A DNA stretch of 64,000 nt from Zhongshania sp. R06B22 (GTDB lineage Bacteria > Pseudomonadota > Gammaproteobacteria > Pseudomonadales > Spongiibacteraceae). This document shows, piece by piece, positions 1 to 9,467 of this stretch (position 1 is the stretch's first letter; each line of letters starts with the position of its first letter). The stretch lies in contig NZ_JBFRYB010000002.1 of assembly GCF_040892595.1 (NCBI RefSeq), forward strand, positions 1-64,000. The letters are read 5' to 3'. A program made the position numbers and the translations under genes. Under the pieces are notes generated by a model. It had not been told where the DNA came from and ran no database searches. It was given only the letters and a program-made list of their open reading frames with translations.

Positions 1-383
1 AAGGTCGCGCTGGCGAGAACGTTGGTGTGTTGCTGCGTGGTACTAAGCGCGACGACGTAGAGCGTGGTCAAGTACTGGCTAAGCCGGGCTCAATTACGCC
101 ACACACTCGTTTTGAAGCAGAAGTGTATGTGTTGTCGAAAGAAGAGGGTGGTCGTCACACGCCGTTCTTTAAAGGCTACCGTCCACAGTTCTACTTCCGT
201 ACCACAGATGTTACGGGCGCTTGTGAGCTGCCTGAAGGCACTGAGATGGTTATGCCTGGCGACAACGTAAAAATGGACGTGACCTTGATTGCGCCCATCG
301 CGATGGAAGAAGGTTTGCGTTTTGCAATTCGTGAAGGTGGCCGTACTGTTGGCGCCGGCGTTGTTGCTAAAATCGTAGAATAA
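1..383 (+). CDS. tuf: Elongation factor Tu, C-terminal part (5' end outside window)
   Basis: GTPase that delivers aminoacyl-tRNA to the ribosomal A site. Only the last 126 residues are present; the reading frame is open from base 3. They cover the end of beta-barrel domain II and all of domain III. Diagnostic stretches are [13 protein letters not shown], the [21 protein letters not shown] segment of domain III and the C-terminal [10 protein letters not shown]. Its place directly before the S10 operon matches the str-operon order (rpsL-rpsG-fusA-tuf) usual in gammaproteobacteria. An inner GTG at 27 is not a start, because conserved residues continue upstream of it. Identity is certain; whether a second tuf copy exists elsewhere cannot be seen. 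Confidence 0.97.
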   Translation, partial: GRAGENVGVLLRGTKRDDVERGQVLAKPGSITPHTRFEAEVYVLSKEEGGRHTPFFKGYRPQFYFRTTDVTGACELPEGTEMVMPGDNVKMDVTLIAPIAMEEGLRFAIREGGRTVGAGVVAKIVE

Positions 384-414
384 ACCGTCACGCCATAGGT
401 GTGATTAGGTTTGT

Positions 415-443
415 AAAAGGGGAGGCCTTGGTCTCCCCTTTCT
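415..443 (+). terminator. Rho-independent terminator after tuf
   Basis: A GGGGAG/CTCCCC stem (419-424 with 433-438) has an 8-nt loop, is extended by A-T pairs and is followed by TTTC TTAA. It lies about 35 nt after the tuf stop and separates the str operon from the S10 promoter downstream. Confidence 0.8.
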
Positions 444-497
444 TAATTGCAGAATGTGTTTTTGGTTTTTGTTCGTGGTTGCTGTCTAAGTAATGAA

Positions 498-543
498 ATA
501 TCCGAGATTATTGGTTGACAACGTCTCGGGATATCATTAACAT
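498..543 (+). promoter_or_regulatory. S10 operon promoter with flanking inverted repeat
   Basis: A consensus -35 TTGACA (515-520) is separated by exactly 17 nt from a -10 TAACAT (538-543). It sits about 80 nt before the rpsJ start. An inverted repeat, ATATCCGAGA at 498-507 and TCTCGGGATAT at 524-534 (one bulged base), brackets the -35 element, so the promoter may also carry an operator. The promoter elements are read directly; regulation by the repeat is inference. Confidence 0.75.
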
Positions 544-622
544 TCCGCTTCCTTTTTTCGGGTTACTTCACGCGGATTCGTCGCGCTGGGCTCGGATTTA
601 TTTGGGATGGGAGTTTGATCAA

Positions 623-934
623 GTGCAAAATCAGCGGATTCGAATTCGTTTAAAGGCTTTTGATCACCGTCTCATTGATGCGTCTACGCAAGAGATTGTG
701 GATACTGCAAAGCGTACTGGTGCGCAGGTAAGAGGTCCGATTCCTCTTCCTACTCGCAAAGAGCGCTTTACAATACTGGTCTCTCCGCATGTAAATAAGG
801 ATGCGCGTGATCAATATGAGATCCGCACCCATAAGCGCATGCTGGACATCGTAGAGCCTACAGAAAAAACTGTAGATGCATTGATGAAGTTAGATTTGGC
901 GGCTGGTGTAGAAGTTCAAATTAGTCTTGGCTAA
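623..934 (+). CDS. rpsJ: 30S ribosomal protein S10
   Basis: Component of the 30S head and, as NusE, of transcription antitermination complexes. I chose the GTG at 623, which gives 103 residues beginning [14 protein letters not shown], the exact family length and N-terminus. Longer upstream reading in the same frame runs back through the promoter at 515-543 and cannot be coding. A GGGAG sequence lies about 10 nt before the GTG. The family signature [20 protein letters not shown] is intact. It is the first gene of the S10 operon. A 123-nt gap with likely RNA structure separates it from rplC. Confidence 0.95.
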   Translation: MQNQRIRIRLKAFDHRLIDASTQEIVDTAKRTGAQVRGPIPLPTRKERFTILVSPHVNKDARDQYEIRTHKRMLDIVEPTEKTVDALMKLDLAAGVEVQISLG

Positions 935-974
935 TTAAAACATTTATTAATACTGAATTATATTCAGACCCGCT

Positions 975-1040
975 CGGGGGCTGGCCCTGGGTTGTGTAAC
1001 GCGCTTTACCGCGCGGCCATAGAGGGTGTTAGCCCCGTAC
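975..1040 (+). promoter_or_regulatory. Structured intergenic RNA between rpsJ and rplC (candidate r-protein leader)
   Basis: Three nested helices can be drawn by eye: GGGGCT/AGCCCC (977-982 with 1031-1036), CCCT/AGGG (985-988 with 1023-1026) and CGCGC/GCGCG (1000-1004 with 1011-1015, loop TTTACC). The element ends about 20 nt before the rplC start, a typical place for control of translation or attenuation. Most other gaps in this operon are only 10-40 nt, so the 123-nt spacing is exceptional. Function is inference; it could be a binding site for L4 or another operon product. Confidence 0.5.
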
Positions 1041-1057
1041 ACTGAGAGGTTGGAGCA

Positions 1058-1702
1058 ATGACTATTGGTTTAGTCGGTCGTAAAAGCGGCATGACGCGCG
1101 TTTTTACAGAAGACGGCATATCTATTCCGGTGACGGTGATTGAGGTTAATCCTAATCGCGTTACTCGTGTCAAGGCAGATGATGCTGATGGCTATAGCGC
1201 GATCCAGGTAACAACTGGTGCACGTAAAGCGTCACGTATCTCTAAAGCAGAAGCAGGGCATTTTGCTAAAACTGGTGTAGAAGCTGGTCGTGGCCTGTGG
1301 GAATTTCGTTTGGAGCAAGGTGAGGCGAGCCCGGAAATCGGTGCTGAGCTAACGGTTGCTATATTCGAAGCTGGTCAGAAGGTTGACGTGACTGGGCAGT
1401 CTAAGGGTAAGGGTTTTCAGGGCGGTATTAAGCGCTGGAATTTCCATATGCAAGACGCTACTCACGGTAACTCCTTATCGCATCGTGTACTTGGTTCTAT
1501 CGGTCAATGTCAAACGCCAGGTCGCGTTTGGAAAGGCAAGAAGATGGCCGGTCACATGGGTGCAGAGCAGGTTACTGTTCAGACTCTTGAAGTTGTTCGA
1601 GTGGACGCTGAACGCAACTTGATCTTGGTCAAGGGTGCTGTTCCAGGTGCTCCAGGTGGTGACGTGTTTGTGCGTCCCGCTGTGAAAGCTAAAAAATCCT
1701 AG
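1058..1702 (+). CDS. rplC: 50S ribosomal protein L3
   Basis: Early-assembly 23S rRNA-binding protein whose long internal loop approaches the peptidyl-transferase centre. It has 214 residues (Escherichia coli 209), starts [16 protein letters not shown], and carries the conserved loop [20 protein letters not shown], which includes the glutamine methylated by PrmB in relatives. The ATG has GGTTGGAG upstream. The rplD GTG start follows 11 nt after the stop, so the two are probably co-translated. Confidence 0.97.
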   Translation: MTIGLVGRKSGMTRVFTEDGISIPVTVIEVNPNRVTRVKADDADGYSAIQVTTGARKASRISKAEAGHFAKTGVEAGRGLWEFRLEQGEASPEIGAELTVAIFEAGQKVDVTGQSKGKGFQGGIKRWNFHMQDATHGNSLSHRVLGSIGQCQTPGRVWKGKKMAGHMGAEQVTVQTLEVVRVDAERNLILVKGAVPGAPGGDVFVRPAVKAKKS

Positions 1703-1713
1703 GGGGCGATGCA

Positions 1714-2334
1714 GTGGAATTAAGTATTGCGAAACCCGGTAACGGGGCTGCGGCGGGAACGGTTCAGGTATCTGACGTTACTTTTGCTCGTGAGTTTAAC
1801 GAAGATCTAGTGCACCAAGTTGTTGTAGCCTTTATGGCCGGTGCGCGTCAGGGAACTCGTGCTCAGAAAACGCGCTCTGATGTTCGCGGTGGTGGTAAGA
1901 AGCCATGGCGTCAGAAGGGTACTGGTCGTGCTCGTGCAGGTACTATTCGTTCGCCAATATGGCGCGGTGGTGGTGTTACGTTTGCAGCGAGACCACAAGA
2001 TCATAGTCAAAAAGTTAACCGCAAAATGTATCGTGCAGCAATTTGCACGATCCTGTCAGAACTGGCTCGTCAAGAGCGTCTGATTGTGGTTGAAGAGTTT
2101 ACTTTGGAAGAGCCAAAAACCAAGTTGCTAGTGAAGTCGCTCGGTGAGTACGGTCTTAAGGGCGCTCTTGTAGTGACCGAAGAAGTAAACGGTAATTTGT
2201 ATCTGGCGGCACGCAATCTCCATGATGTCGACGTTCGCGATGTAAGCGGCGTAGACCCCGTTAGCCTAATTGGCTACGAGAAGGTGGTTGTGACTGTGGC
2301 TGCATTGAAAAAGTTTGAGGAGCTGTTGGGATGA
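1714..2334 (+). CDS. rplD: 50S ribosomal protein L4
   Basis: Lines the peptide exit tunnel and, in enterobacteria, is the autogenous repressor of the S10 operon. It has 206 residues starting MELSIAKPG at a GTG codon; the ATG at 1709 is out of frame. The Arg/Gly-rich tunnel loop ([23 protein letters not shown] split across residues 48-70) is intact. The stop overlaps the rplW start by 4 nt (ATGA), indicating coupling. L4 makes the structured rpsJ-rplC gap upstream interesting, since it is the known regulator of this operon in E. coli. Confidence 0.97.
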   Translation: MELSIAKPGNGAAAGTVQVSDVTFAREFNEDLVHQVVVAFMAGARQGTRAQKTRSDVRGGGKKPWRQKGTGRARAGTIRSPIWRGGGVTFAARPQDHSQKVNRKMYRAAICTILSELARQERLIVVEEFTLEEPKTKLLVKSLGEYGLKGALVVTEEVNGNLYLAARNLHDVDVRDVSGVDPVSLIGYEKVVVTVAALKKFEELLG

Positions 2335-2627
2335 ATACAGAGCGCATCTATAAGGTACTGCTCGGCCCGCACGTTTCTGAAAAAAGTGCAGCCAGTGCTG
2401 AGCTGAGCAATCAGGTGGTATTTAAAGTATTGCCGACGGCCAGCAAGCTTGAAATCAAAAAAGCGGTTGAAAAGCTTTTTAAAGTTGATGTGTTGAATGT
2501 TCGCACCGTCAACGTTAAGGGTAAAGTAAAGCGTAATCGTTTTGGTTTGAGCAAAAAATCGAACTGGAAAAAGGCGTATGTTAGCCTTGCGCAGGGTCAA
2601 GATATCGACTTTGCGGTCGCTGAATAA
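2331..2627 (+). CDS. rplW: 50S ribosomal protein L23
   Basis: Tunnel-exit protein that docks trigger factor and signal recognition particle. It has 98 residues (family about 100), with the N-terminal [16 protein letters not shown] signature and the NTVNVKGK-like beta loop ([16 protein letters not shown]). The start ATG overlaps the rplD stop. The rplB gene begins 17 nt later. Confidence 0.97.
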   Translation: MNTERIYKVLLGPHVSEKSAASAELSNQVVFKVLPTASKLEIKKAVEKLFKVDVLNVRTVNVKGKVKRNRFGLSKKSNWKKAYVSLAQGQDIDFAVAE

Positions 2628-2644
2628 GTCTGGAGTTTAGTCAA

Positions 2645-3469
2645 ATGGCAATTGTTAAAAGTAAACCGACTTCTCCCGGCCGTCGCTTTGTCGTCAGGGT
2701 TGTAAATCCTGATTTGCACAAAGGTGCGCCGCACAAGCCGCTGCTTGAGAGTCAGTCGCGCAATGGTGGCCGTAATAATAACGGTCGTATCACTACCCGT
2801 CATATTGGTGGTGGCCATAAGCAGCATTATCGTTTAATCGATTTTAAGCGTAATAAAGATGGTATTCCGGCGCGCGTAGAGCGTTTGGAGTATGATCCAA
2901 ACCGCACAGCGTTCATCGCCTTGGTGATGTATGCAGACGGTGAGCGTCGTTATGTGATAGCGCCTAAGGGTGTGTCAGCAGGTGACGAGATTGTTTCCGG
3001 TGATGCGTCGCCGATCAAGCCAGGTAATGCTCTGCCTCTGCGCAACATTCCAGTGGGTAGTACTATCCACTGTGTTGAAATGAAGCCCGGTAAAGGCGCG
3101 CAGTTGGCGCGTAGTGCAGGTACTTCGGCTCAGCTGGTTGCACGTGACGGTCAATACGTAACAATTCGTTTGCGTAGCGGTGAGACCCGTAAGGTATTAT
3201 CTGAGTGCAAAGCAACATTGGGTGAAGTATCCAACAGCGAGCACAGCTTGCGTAAGTTGGGTAAAGCTGGTGCATCGCGCTGGCGTGGTGTTCGTCCTAC
3301 CGTTCGCGGTGTGGCAATGAACCCGGTTGATCACCCACATGGTGGTGGTGAAGGTCGTACTTCTGGTGGTCGTCATCCCGTATCTCCTTGGGGTATGCCG
3401 ACTAAAGGGTATAAGACTCGTAAAAATAAGCGTACAGACAAACTAATCGTTCGTCGTCGCGGCAAATAA
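2645..3469 (+). CDS. rplB: 50S ribosomal protein L2
   Basis: Primary 23S rRNA-binding protein needed for subunit joining and close to the peptidyl-transferase centre. It has 274 residues (E. coli 273). The C-terminal signature [20 protein letters not shown] is intact and includes the conserved histidine. The N-terminus [17 protein letters not shown] is typical. It sits in canonical order between rplW and rpsS. Confidence 0.98.
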   Translation: MAIVKSKPTSPGRRFVVRVVNPDLHKGAPHKPLLESQSRNGGRNNNGRITTRHIGGGHKQHYRLIDFKRNKDGIPARVERLEYDPNRTAFIALVMYADGERRYVIAPKGVSAGDEIVSGDASPIKPGNALPLRNIPVGSTIHCVEMKPGKGAQLARSAGTSAQLVARDGQYVTIRLRSGETRKVLSECKATLGEVSNSEHSLRKLGKAGASRWRGVRPTVRGVAMNPVDHPHGGGEGRTSGGRHPVSPWGMPTKGYKTRKNKRTDKLIVRRRGK

Positions 3470-3507
3470 GCTGCTTAGATGATCATTAGAGTAAAGAGGA
3501 TAAGCTT

Positions 3508-3783
3508 GTGCCACGTTCATTAAAAAAAGGTCCGTTTGTCGATCTTCATTTGTTGAAGAAGGTTGAAGTAGCGGTAGAAAAAAACGATCGTCGCCCCATT
3601 AAAACGTGGTCGCGTCGCTCCATGATTCTGCCTGAAATGGTAGCTCTGACCATCGCTGTTCATAACGGTCGTCAACATGTCCCAGTTATTATTTCTGAGG
3701 ATATGGTAGGGCACAAATTGGGTGAATTTGCCGCGACTAGGACCTACAAGGGTCACGTGGCCGATAAAAAGGCCAAGCGTTAA
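3508..3783 (+). CDS. rpsS: 30S ribosomal protein S19
   Basis: Protein of the 30S head that contacts A-site tRNA and S13. It has 91 residues and starts at GTG (3508) after [24 protein letters not shown]. The conserved HNGRQHVPV and [16 protein letters not shown] segments are present. The rplV start lies 25 nt downstream. Confidence 0.97.
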   Translation: MPRSLKKGPFVDLHLLKKVEVAVEKNDRRPIKTWSRRSMILPEMVALTIAVHNGRQHVPVIISEDMVGHKLGEFAATRTYKGHVADKKAKR

Positions 3784-3808
3784 GCTTGCGCCGGGAGAGG
3801 CTTTGAAG

Positions 3809-4147
3809 ATGGAAGTAGCGGCACGTTTAAAAGGCGCAAGAATTTCTGCTCAGAAAGCTCGTTTGGTTGCTGACCAAATTCGCGGAAAGGGTGTTGAGGA
3901 ATCGCTGGATCTGTTGACGTTCAGCTCTAAGAAAGCGGCGAGCATTATTAAGAAAGTGCTCAACTCCGCGATCGCCAACGCTGAGCACAATGAAGGCGCG
4001 GATGTTGATGAGTTAAAGGTTACAACGATTTTTGTAGATGAGGGCTCGACTATGAAGCGCCTTCGTCCACGTGCAAAAGGTCGTGCGGATCGGATTCTGA
4101 AAAGATCTTGTCATATTACGATTAAAGTTGCTGACAGCGAAGGCTAG
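3809..4147 (+). CDS. rplV: 50S ribosomal protein L22
   Basis: Tunnel-wall protein with an extended beta-hairpin. From ATG 3809 (GGGAGAGG upstream at 3793-3800) it has 112 residues, [20 protein letters not shown], matching Pseudomonas-type L22. The frame is open further upstream, but that part overlaps rpsS and is not conserved. The hairpin tip [11 protein letters not shown] is intact. It is followed by rpsC 14 nt later. Confidence 0.96.
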   Translation: MEVAARLKGARISAQKARLVADQIRGKGVEESLDLLTFSSKKAASIIKKVLNSAIANAEHNEGADVDELKVTTIFVDEGSTMKRLRPRAKGRADRILKRSCHITIKVADSEG

Positions 4148-4161
4148 CTAGGAGAGACCAC

Positions 4162-4836
4162 ATGGGTCAGAAAGTACACCCGACCGGCATCCGGCTGGGG
4201 ATCGTTAAAGAACATAATTCCGTTTGGTACGCTAGTGGTAAGAACTACGCTGCGAACTTAATTACGGATCTAGAGGTTCGCGAGTTGCTTGAAAAGAAAC
4301 TCGCGCATGCATCGGTAAGTCGAATTGTTATTGAGCGTCCGGCGCAAACCGCACGTATCACAATTCACACTGCGCGTCCTGGTATCGTTATCGGTAAAAA
4401 GGGCGAAGACGTCGACAAGCTTCGTAAAGAGTTGTCTGTCAAAATGGGTGTGCCGGTTCATATCAACATCGAGGAAATCCGCAAGCCGGATCTTGAGGCG
4501 AAGTTGGTAGCCATGAATGTCGCTCAGCAATTAGAGCGTCGCGTTATGTTCCGTCGTGCGATGAAGCGTGTTGTTCAAAACGCAATTCGTCAGGGCGCGG
4601 AAGGTATCAAAGTACAAGTAAGCGGTCGTGTCGGCGGAGCTGAAATAGCTCGTACCGAGTGGTATCGCGAAGGACGTGTGCCTTTACACACACTACGTGC
4701 TGATATCGATTATGCAGCGCACGAAGCAGCTACGACTTACGGCATCATTGGTGTCAAGGTCTGGATCTTCAAGGGTGAAATCTTGGGAACCAGAAAAGAG
4801 GCGGTCGAAGCTAAGGCTAAGAAAGGTTCAGAGTAA
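4162..4836 (+). CDS. rpsC: 30S ribosomal protein S3
   Basis: Forms the mRNA entry channel and part of the ribosomal helicase. It has 224 residues (E. coli 233). It has an N-terminal KH-type RNA-binding domain with [18 protein letters not shown] at about residues 74-91, and the C-terminal domain signature [17 protein letters not shown]. The C-terminal tail is short and Lys-rich. rplP follows after 11 nt. Confidence 0.97.
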   Translation: MGQKVHPTGIRLGIVKEHNSVWYASGKNYAANLITDLEVRELLEKKLAHASVSRIVIERPAQTARITIHTARPGIVIGKKGEDVDKLRKELSVKMGVPVHINIEEIRKPDLEAKLVAMNVAQQLERRVMFRRAMKRVVQNAIRQGAEGIKVQVSGRVGGAEIARTEWYREGRVPLHTLRADIDYAAHEAATTYGIIGVKVWIFKGEILGTRKEAVEAKAKKGSE

Positions 4837-4847
4837 GGGTTACGCAA

Positions 4848-5261
4848 ATGTTACAGCCGAAGCGCACAAAGTTTCGCAAGCAACACAAAGGTCGCAACCG
4901 TGGTCTGGCAGAGCGCGGTAGCCGGGTCAGCTTTGGTGATTTCGGCCTGAAGGCAGTTGGTCGCGGACGTATTACAGCTCGTCAGATAGAGGCGGCACGT
5001 CGTGCTATGACTCGCCATATCAAACGGGGTGGAAAGATCTGGATTCGAGTTTTCCCAGACAAGCCAATTACCGAAAAGCCTCTGGAAGTTCGTCAGGGTA
5101 AAGGTAAGGGTAATGTTGAGTACTGGGTTGCGCAGATTCAGCCAGGTAAGGTCTTGTACGAAGTAGAAGGCGTTACTGAAGAGTTGGCGCGTGAAGCATT
5201 CGCCTTGGCGGCAGCAAAAATTCCGCTGGCAACCACATTTGTTAAGAGGGTGGTGATGTGA
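4848..5261 (+). CDS. rplP: 50S ribosomal protein L16
   Basis: Binds 23S rRNA near the A site and contacts the tRNA elbow. It has 137 residues (E. coli 136), starting [19 protein letters not shown], with the conserved [16 protein letters not shown] motif and the [14 protein letters not shown] segment. Its TGA stop overlaps the rpmC ATG by one base (TGATG), so L29 translation is probably coupled. Confidence 0.97.
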   Translation: MLQPKRTKFRKQHKGRNRGLAERGSRVSFGDFGLKAVGRGRITARQIEAARRAMTRHIKRGGKIWIRVFPDKPITEKPLEVRQGKGKGNVEYWVAQIQPGKVLYEVEGVTEELAREAFALAAAKIPLATTFVKRVVM

Positions 5262-5452
5262 TGAATGCTATAGAGTTACGCGAAAAGTCAGTTGACGATC
5301 TGAATGCCCAACTGTTGCAGTTACTTGAAGAGCAATTCAAGTTGCGTATGCAAAAGAGTACGGGCCAGTTATCGCAGACGCATTTGCTGAAGAAAACTCG
5401 TCAGGAAATTGCACGCGTTAAAACTGTGCTCCAGGAAAAGGCAGGTAATTAA
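5261..5452 (+). CDS. rpmC: 50S ribosomal protein L29
   Basis: Small two-helix protein at the tunnel exit. It has 63 residues, the exact E. coli length, from the ATG at 5261: [23 protein letters not shown] directly in front (5258) would add one residue and is less likely. The second-helix signature [17 protein letters not shown] is clear. Confidence 0.95.
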   Translation: MNAIELREKSVDDLNAQLLQLLEEQFKLRMQKSTGQLSQTHLLKKTRQEIARVKTVLQEKAGN

Positions 5453-5453
5453 A

Positions 5454-5720
5454 ATGTCAGAAGTAGCGAAAAGTGCTCGTACAGCCACTGGTAAGGTCGT
5501 CAGTGACAAGATGGATAAAACCATCACTGTACTGATTGAGCGTCGGGTTAAGCACCCTATTTATGGTAAGTACATTACGCGCTCGTCGAAAGTTCACGCT
5601 CATGATGAAAAGAATGAGTGCAAAATTGGTGACGTAGTGACAGTTTGCGAAACACGTCCAGTATCCAAGTTGAAAACTTGGGCATTGATTAGTGTAGATG
5701 TAACGGCTACCCAGGTTTAA
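5454..5720 (+). CDS. rpsQ: 30S ribosomal protein S17
   Basis: 16S rRNA-binding OB-fold protein, a primary assembly protein. From ATG 5454, one base after the rpmC stop, it has 88 residues. The motifs [20 protein letters not shown] and the [13 protein letters not shown] segment are diagnostic. Upstream in-frame codons overlap rpmC and are rejected. This gene ends the S10-operon block; rplN begins the classical spc block 59 nt later, but no terminator separates them. Confidence 0.96.
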   Translation: MSEVAKSARTATGKVVSDKMDKTITVLIERRVKHPIYGKYITRSSKVHAHDEKNECKIGDVVTVCETRPVSKLKTWALISVDVTATQV

Positions 5721-5779
5721 TTTCACCGGCGGCCCTTGTGCAATCGCTTGATGCACTGTTGACTGGTTTGGAGTAAGAA

Positions 5780-6148
5780 ATGATTCAAACAGAAAGCTAT
5801 TTAGAAGTTGCAGATAATAGTGGCGCACGCCGCGTTATGTGCATCAAGGTGCTTGGCGGCTCACATCGTCGCTATGCACGAGTCGGCGATCTGATCAAAG
5901 TCACTGTCAAAGAGGCTATTCCTCGTGGCAAAGTGAAAAAAGGTCAGGTAATGACAGCTGTTGTAGTTCGTACTAGGAAAGGTGTTCGTCGTGGTGACGG
6001 TTCGCTGATCAAGTTTGACGATAACGCTGCAGTGTTGCTAAACAATAACAACGCACCTATCGGCACCCGTATTTTTGGGCCGGTGACGCGTGAATTGCGT
6101 GGCGAGAAGTTCATGAAGATTATCTCTTTGGCACCGGAAGTACTTTAG
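5780..6148 (+). CDS. rplN: 50S ribosomal protein L14
   Basis: 23S rRNA-binding protein at the subunit interface and docking site of the silencing factor RsfS. It has 122 residues, an almost invariant family length, with [21 protein letters not shown] split around residues 1-21 and the C-terminal [24 protein letters not shown] region. TTGGAGTAAG precedes the ATG. It is the first gene of the spc block. Confidence 0.97.
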   Translation: MIQTESYLEVADNSGARRVMCIKVLGGSHRRYARVGDLIKVTVKEAIPRGKVKKGQVMTAVVVRTRKGVRRGDGSLIKFDDNAAVLLNNNNAPIGTRIFGPVTRELRGEKFMKIISLAPEVL

Positions 6149-6183
6149 TAACTGGGTGTAAAGAGAAGGCTGAGGTCAAGGTT

Positions 6184-6501
6184 ATGCGTAAGATTAAGCG
6201 TGAAGACGAAATTATCGTCTTAACCGGTAAAGACAAAGGTAAGCGCGGCGTTGTCCAAAAAGTAATGGATAACAATAAGCTGATGGTTGCCGGTATTAAT
6301 ATGATTAAGAAACACCAGCGTCCAAACCCGCAGTTGGGTGTGGCCGGTGGTATCGTCGAGAAAGAAGCGCCGATTCAAGTTTCAAATGTAGCGATTTATA
6401 ATCCGACCAGTAAAAAGGCGGATCGCGTGGGCTTTAAGGTGGCCGAAGACGGCAGCAAGACCCGTATCTTTAAATCCAGCGGCGAAGCGGTTGACGCGTA
6501 G
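6184..6501 (+). CDS. rplX: 50S ribosomal protein L24
   Basis: Early 50S assembly initiator with a KOW motif. It has 105 residues. The KOW segment [19 protein letters not shown] is at residues 8-26, followed by the conserved [20 protein letters not shown]. The ATG at 6184 follows GAGGTCAAGG. Gap to rplE: 13 nt. Confidence 0.97.
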   Translation: MRKIKREDEIIVLTGKDKGKRGVVQKVMDNNKLMVAGINMIKKHQRPNPQLGVAGGIVEKEAPIQVSNVAIYNPTSKKADRVGFKVAEDGSKTRIFKSSGEAVDA

Positions 6502-6514
6502 GGGTTAGTGGAAA

Positions 6515-7054
6515 ATGGCACGATTAGGTGAACTATACCAAAACGAGTTGCGGGCTAAGCTGATAGAGGAGCTTTCTTTAGCTAACCCTATGGAAGTTCC
6601 GCGCATCACCAAGATCACTCTAAATATGGGTGTTGGTGAGGCAGCTGGTGATAAGAAAGTTCTGGAAGCAGCGCTTACGGACCTGTCAAAGATTGCAGGC
6701 CAAAAGCCGGTGGTTACGTTGGCGCGCAAGTCAATTGCGGGCTTTAAAATTCGTGACGGTTGGCCGATTGGTTGTAAGGTGACCCTTCGTGGCGCCCAGA
6801 TGTACGAATTTTTGGATCGCTTGGTCAGTGTTGCAATTCCGCGTGTTCGAGATTTTCGCGGCGTAAGCCCAAAATCGTTCGACGGTCGTGGTAACTTTGC
6901 AATGGGTGTGACCGAGCAGATCATATTTCCAGAAATTGATTACGATAAAGTTGATACACTGCGCGGTCTGGATATCACCATAACCACTACCGCTCGCAAT
7001 GACGATGAAGGTCGCGCGCTGTTAAAAGCGTTTAACTTTCCGTTTAAAGGTTAA
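6515..7054 (+). CDS. rplE: 50S ribosomal protein L5
   Basis: 5S rRNA-binding protein of the central protuberance that also contacts P-site tRNA. It has 179 residues, as in E. coli. It has the signature [13 protein letters not shown], the GCKVTLRG core and the C-terminal [20 protein letters not shown]. It sits in operon with rplX and rpsN. Confidence 0.97.
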   Translation: MARLGELYQNELRAKLIEELSLANPMEVPRITKITLNMGVGEAAGDKKVLEAALTDLSKIAGQKPVVTLARKSIAGFKIRDGWPIGCKVTLRGAQMYEFLDRLVSVAIPRVRDFRGVSPKSFDGRGNFAMGVTEQIIFPEIDYDKVDTLRGLDITITTTARNDDEGRALLKAFNFPFKG

Positions 7055-7067
7055 GGGGTAGGGGAAT

Positions 7068-7373
7068 ATGGCAAAGCAGTCTATGAAGGCGCGTGAATTA
7101 AAACGCACCCAAACTGTAAAAAAATTCGCTGCAAAGCGCGCTGAGCTAAAAGCTATTATTGTCAGCGTGTCTGCTAGCGATGAAGAAAAGTGGGATGCGC
7201 AGGTTAAACTGCAGAAGCTGCCACGTGACGCGAGTCCTTCTCGCCAGCGTCGTCGCTGCCAGATTACTGGCCGTCCACACGGTGTTTACCGCAAGTTTGG
7301 TCTTTGCCGTAACCAGCTCCGTCAAGCCGCAATGCGCGGTGATGTCCCCGGCTTAGTTAAGGCTAGCTGGTAA
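7068..7373 (+). CDS. rpsN: 30S ribosomal protein S14 (zinc-free type)
   Basis: Protein of the 30S head. Its 101 residues make it the long form without the CxxC zinc ribbon. The C-terminal signature [21 protein letters not shown] is present around residues 60-80, and the internal SPSRQRRRC run lacks the second cysteine pair of the zinc form. There is a 55-nt gap to rpsH, slightly longer than the neighbouring gaps. Confidence 0.96.
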   Translation: MAKQSMKARELKRTQTVKKFAAKRAELKAIIVSVSASDEEKWDAQVKLQKLPRDASPSRQRRRCQITGRPHGVYRKFGLCRNQLRQAAMRGDVPGLVKASW

Positions 7374-7428
7374 AATTGAGAATTTTGCTGTCGCTGGCAT
7401 TAGCCGCGGCGTTTAACGGGAGCAAAAC

Positions 7429-7824
7429 ATGAGCATGCAAGACCCTTTAGCGGATATGCTGACACGCATCCGCAACGCTCAGATGGCAGGTAAAACTGCT
7501 GTTAAAATGCCGTCATCTAAATTGAAAGTATCTGTTGCTAAGGTGCTTGAAGATGAAGGTTATGTCGCCGGTTCACGGGTTGAAGAGCAAGGTGGCAAGG
7601 CAGAGCTGACGGTAGATTTAAAATACCATCAGGGTAAGCCAGTTATCGCTGAAATCAGTCGCGTAAGTCGCCCTGGTCTCCGCGCTTACGCAGGTAAAGA
7701 TGAATTGCCATCAGTACGTGCAGGGCTGGGTATCGCTATAGTGTCAACCAGTCATGGTGTAATGACTGATCGCGCAGCAAGAGCTGCCGGTGTTGGCGGC
7801 GAAGTGCTTTGCACTGTTTTCTAA
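7429..7824 (+). CDS. rpsH: 30S ribosomal protein S8
   Basis: 16S rRNA helix-21-binding protein. In E. coli it represses the spc operon by binding mRNA near rplE. It has 131 residues (E. coli 130), starting [22 protein letters not shown], with the C-terminal signature [27 protein letters not shown]-like GGGAGCAAA precedes the ATG. Confidence 0.97.
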   Translation: MSMQDPLADMLTRIRNAQMAGKTAVKMPSSKLKVSVAKVLEDEGYVAGSRVEEQGGKAELTVDLKYHQGKPVIAEISRVSRPGLRAYAGKDELPSVRAGLGIAIVSTSHGVMTDRAARAAGVGGEVLCTVF

Positions 7825-7849
7825 AGCGACAGTTTAAAGAGTTCTTAAC

Positions 7850-8383
7850 ATGTCAAGAGTAGCGAAAAGTCCGGTGACTATCCCCTCAGGGGTTGAAGTC
7901 AAACTCGACACCAGCAACATCTCTGTAAAGGGCAAGAACGGCACGTTGGTTATGCCGTTGCACAAGTCTGTAGAGATCAAGCAGGAAGGCGAGTTGTTAA
8001 TATTTTCAGCGCGTGAAGGCGCGAAAGATGGTTGGGCAATGGCGGGTACCACTCGCTCACTGACTAACAATATGGTTGTTGGCGTGAGTCAAGGTTTTCA
8101 GCGTAAGCTGGTCCTTAACGGTGTTGGTTACCGTGCCAAGTCAAATGGCAAGTCTATAAATTTGGTGCTGGGTTTTTCGCATCCGATCGACTATGACTTA
8201 CCAGAAGGTGTTACCGTCGAAACCCCAACACAGACTGAAATTGTGTTGAACGGTACAGACAAACAGATTTTGGGTAAGGTAGCGGCCGAAATCCGCGCGT
8301 TCCGTCCGCCAGAGCCTTATAAAGGCAAGGGTGTTCGTTACGCGGAAGAAAACGTCCGTCGTAAAGAAGCGAAGAAAAAGTAA
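7850..8383 (+). CDS. rplF: 50S ribosomal protein L6
   Basis: Binds near the sarcin-ricin loop and the factor-binding site. It has 177 residues with two duplicated alpha/beta domains. It starts [17 protein letters not shown] and has the C-terminal signature [25 protein letters not shown] split after GKG. rplR starts 10 nt after its stop. Confidence 0.97.
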   Translation: MSRVAKSPVTIPSGVEVKLDTSNISVKGKNGTLVMPLHKSVEIKQEGELLIFSAREGAKDGWAMAGTTRSLTNNMVVGVSQGFQRKLVLNGVGYRAKSNGKSINLVLGFSHPIDYDLPEGVTVETPTQTEIVLNGTDKQILGKVAAEIRAFRPPEPYKGKGVRYAEENVRRKEAKKK

Positions 8384-8393
8384 AGGCAAGGTT

Positions 8394-8744
8394 ATGAGCG
8401 ATAAGAAAGTTTCAAGATTACGTCGTGCTCGCCGCGCTCGCTTTAAAATGCGTGAGCTACGCGCCGTACGTTTGAGCATTCACCGCACACCACGCCACAT
8501 GTATGCGCAGCTTATTGCAGCATCCGGTGACGTTGTGTTGGCGAGTGCATCTACACTAGATAAAGATTTGCGTGCTGGAGCGACCGGTAATGTCGCGGCA
8601 GCCGCTAGTGTGGGCAAGTTGATCGCTGACCGTGCGAAAGCCGCAGGCGTGACAAAGGTCGCTTTTGACCGCAGTGGATTTAAATTCCACGGCCGTGTCA
8701 AAGCGCTGGCAGATGCTGCCCGTGAAGGTGGTTTGGAATTCTAA
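8394..8744 (+). CDS. rplR: 50S ribosomal protein L18
   Basis: 5S rRNA-binding protein of the central protuberance. From ATG 8394 it has 116 residues (E. coli 117), starting [20 protein letters not shown]. It contains the conserved VARHIYAQ-type segment ([13 protein letters not shown]) and the C-terminal [17 protein letters not shown]. The in-frame extension upstream overlaps rplF and is rejected. Confidence 0.96.
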   Translation: MSDKKVSRLRRARRARFKMRELRAVRLSIHRTPRHMYAQLIAASGDVVLASASTLDKDLRAGATGNVAAAASVGKLIADRAKAAGVTKVAFDRSGFKFHGRVKALADAAREGGLEF

Positions 8745-8755
8745 GGTTTTAGGCG

Positions 8756-9268
8756 ATGGCGTATAACGATCAGAAAGACAAAGCAAACACAGAAGGCCTG
8801 CAAGAGAAGCTTGTCCAGGTAAACCGTGTTGCAAAAGTGGTCAAAGGTGGCCGCATTTTCAGCTTCACTGCCCTTACGGTAGTGGGTGATGGAAGTGGTA
8901 AAGTTGGCTTCGGTCGCGGTAAAGCGCGCGAAGTACCTGTTGCTATCCAGAAAGCGATGGAAGCAGCTCGCCGCAATATGGTTCAAGTAGATATCAAGGG
9001 TGACACCATCCAGTACGCCGTAAAAGGTCGTCATGGTGCGTCTAAGGTCTACATGCAGCCAGCATCTGAAGGTACGGGCGTTATCGCCGGTGGTGCGATG
9101 CGATCGGTGCTAGAAATTGCTGGTATTCATAACGTATTAGCCAAGTGCTACGGTTCTACAAACCCGGTAAACGTGGTTCGTGCAACTATTAAAGCACTGG
9201 AAAGTGTTTCCTCTCCAGAAGAAGTCGCAACAAAGCGCGGCAAAACTGTAGAAGAGATCTTGGGCTAA
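8756..9268 (+). CDS. rpsE: 30S ribosomal protein S5
   Basis: Protein of the 30S body involved in decoding fidelity and mRNA entry. It has 170 residues (E. coli 167). The double-stranded RNA-binding-like N-terminal domain has the motif [21 protein letters not shown] at residues 31-50, followed by [20 protein letters not shown]. The C-terminal half has [14 protein letters not shown]. Start ATG 8756 lies 11 nt after rplR. Confidence 0.97.
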   Translation: MAYNDQKDKANTEGLQEKLVQVNRVAKVVKGGRIFSFTALTVVGDGSGKVGFGRGKAREVPVAIQKAMEAARRNMVQVDIKGDTIQYAVKGRHGASKVYMQPASEGTGVIAGGAMRSVLEIAGIHNVLAKCYGSTNPVNVVRATIKALESVSSPEEVATKRGKTVEEILG

Positions 9269-9287
9269 GACACAGGCAGGATTTGCT

Positions 9288-9464
9288 ATGAACAAGATTA
9301 AAGTCACACTAGTTCGTTCTGTTACAGGACGACTTAAGTCGCACAAGGCCTGTGTTGCTGGTCTTGGCTTGCGCCGTATCCGCCACACTGTTGAAGTAGA
9401 AGATACTCCATCAGTCCGCGGCATGATCAATAAGGTCAACTATTTAGTACGTGTTGAGGGATAA
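9288..9464 (+). CDS. rpmD: 50S ribosomal protein L30
   Basis: A 58-residue ribosomal protein that I translated by hand. It reads [20 protein letters not shown], then the conserved [21 protein letters not shown] region and a C-terminus NYLVRVEG. Length and sequence match E. coli L30 (59 residues). SD GGCAGGA lies upstream of ATG 9288. It stops 3 nt before rplO. Confidence 0.95.
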   Translation: MNKIKVTLVRSVTGRLKSHKACVAGLGLRRIRHTVEVEDTPSVRGMINKVNYLVRVEG

Positions 9465-9467
9465 GTG

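Noticed and set aside
515..622. N-terminal extension of rpsJ in the same frame
   Set aside because: It begins exactly at the -35 hexamer and covers the promoter; the family length is reached from GTG 623.
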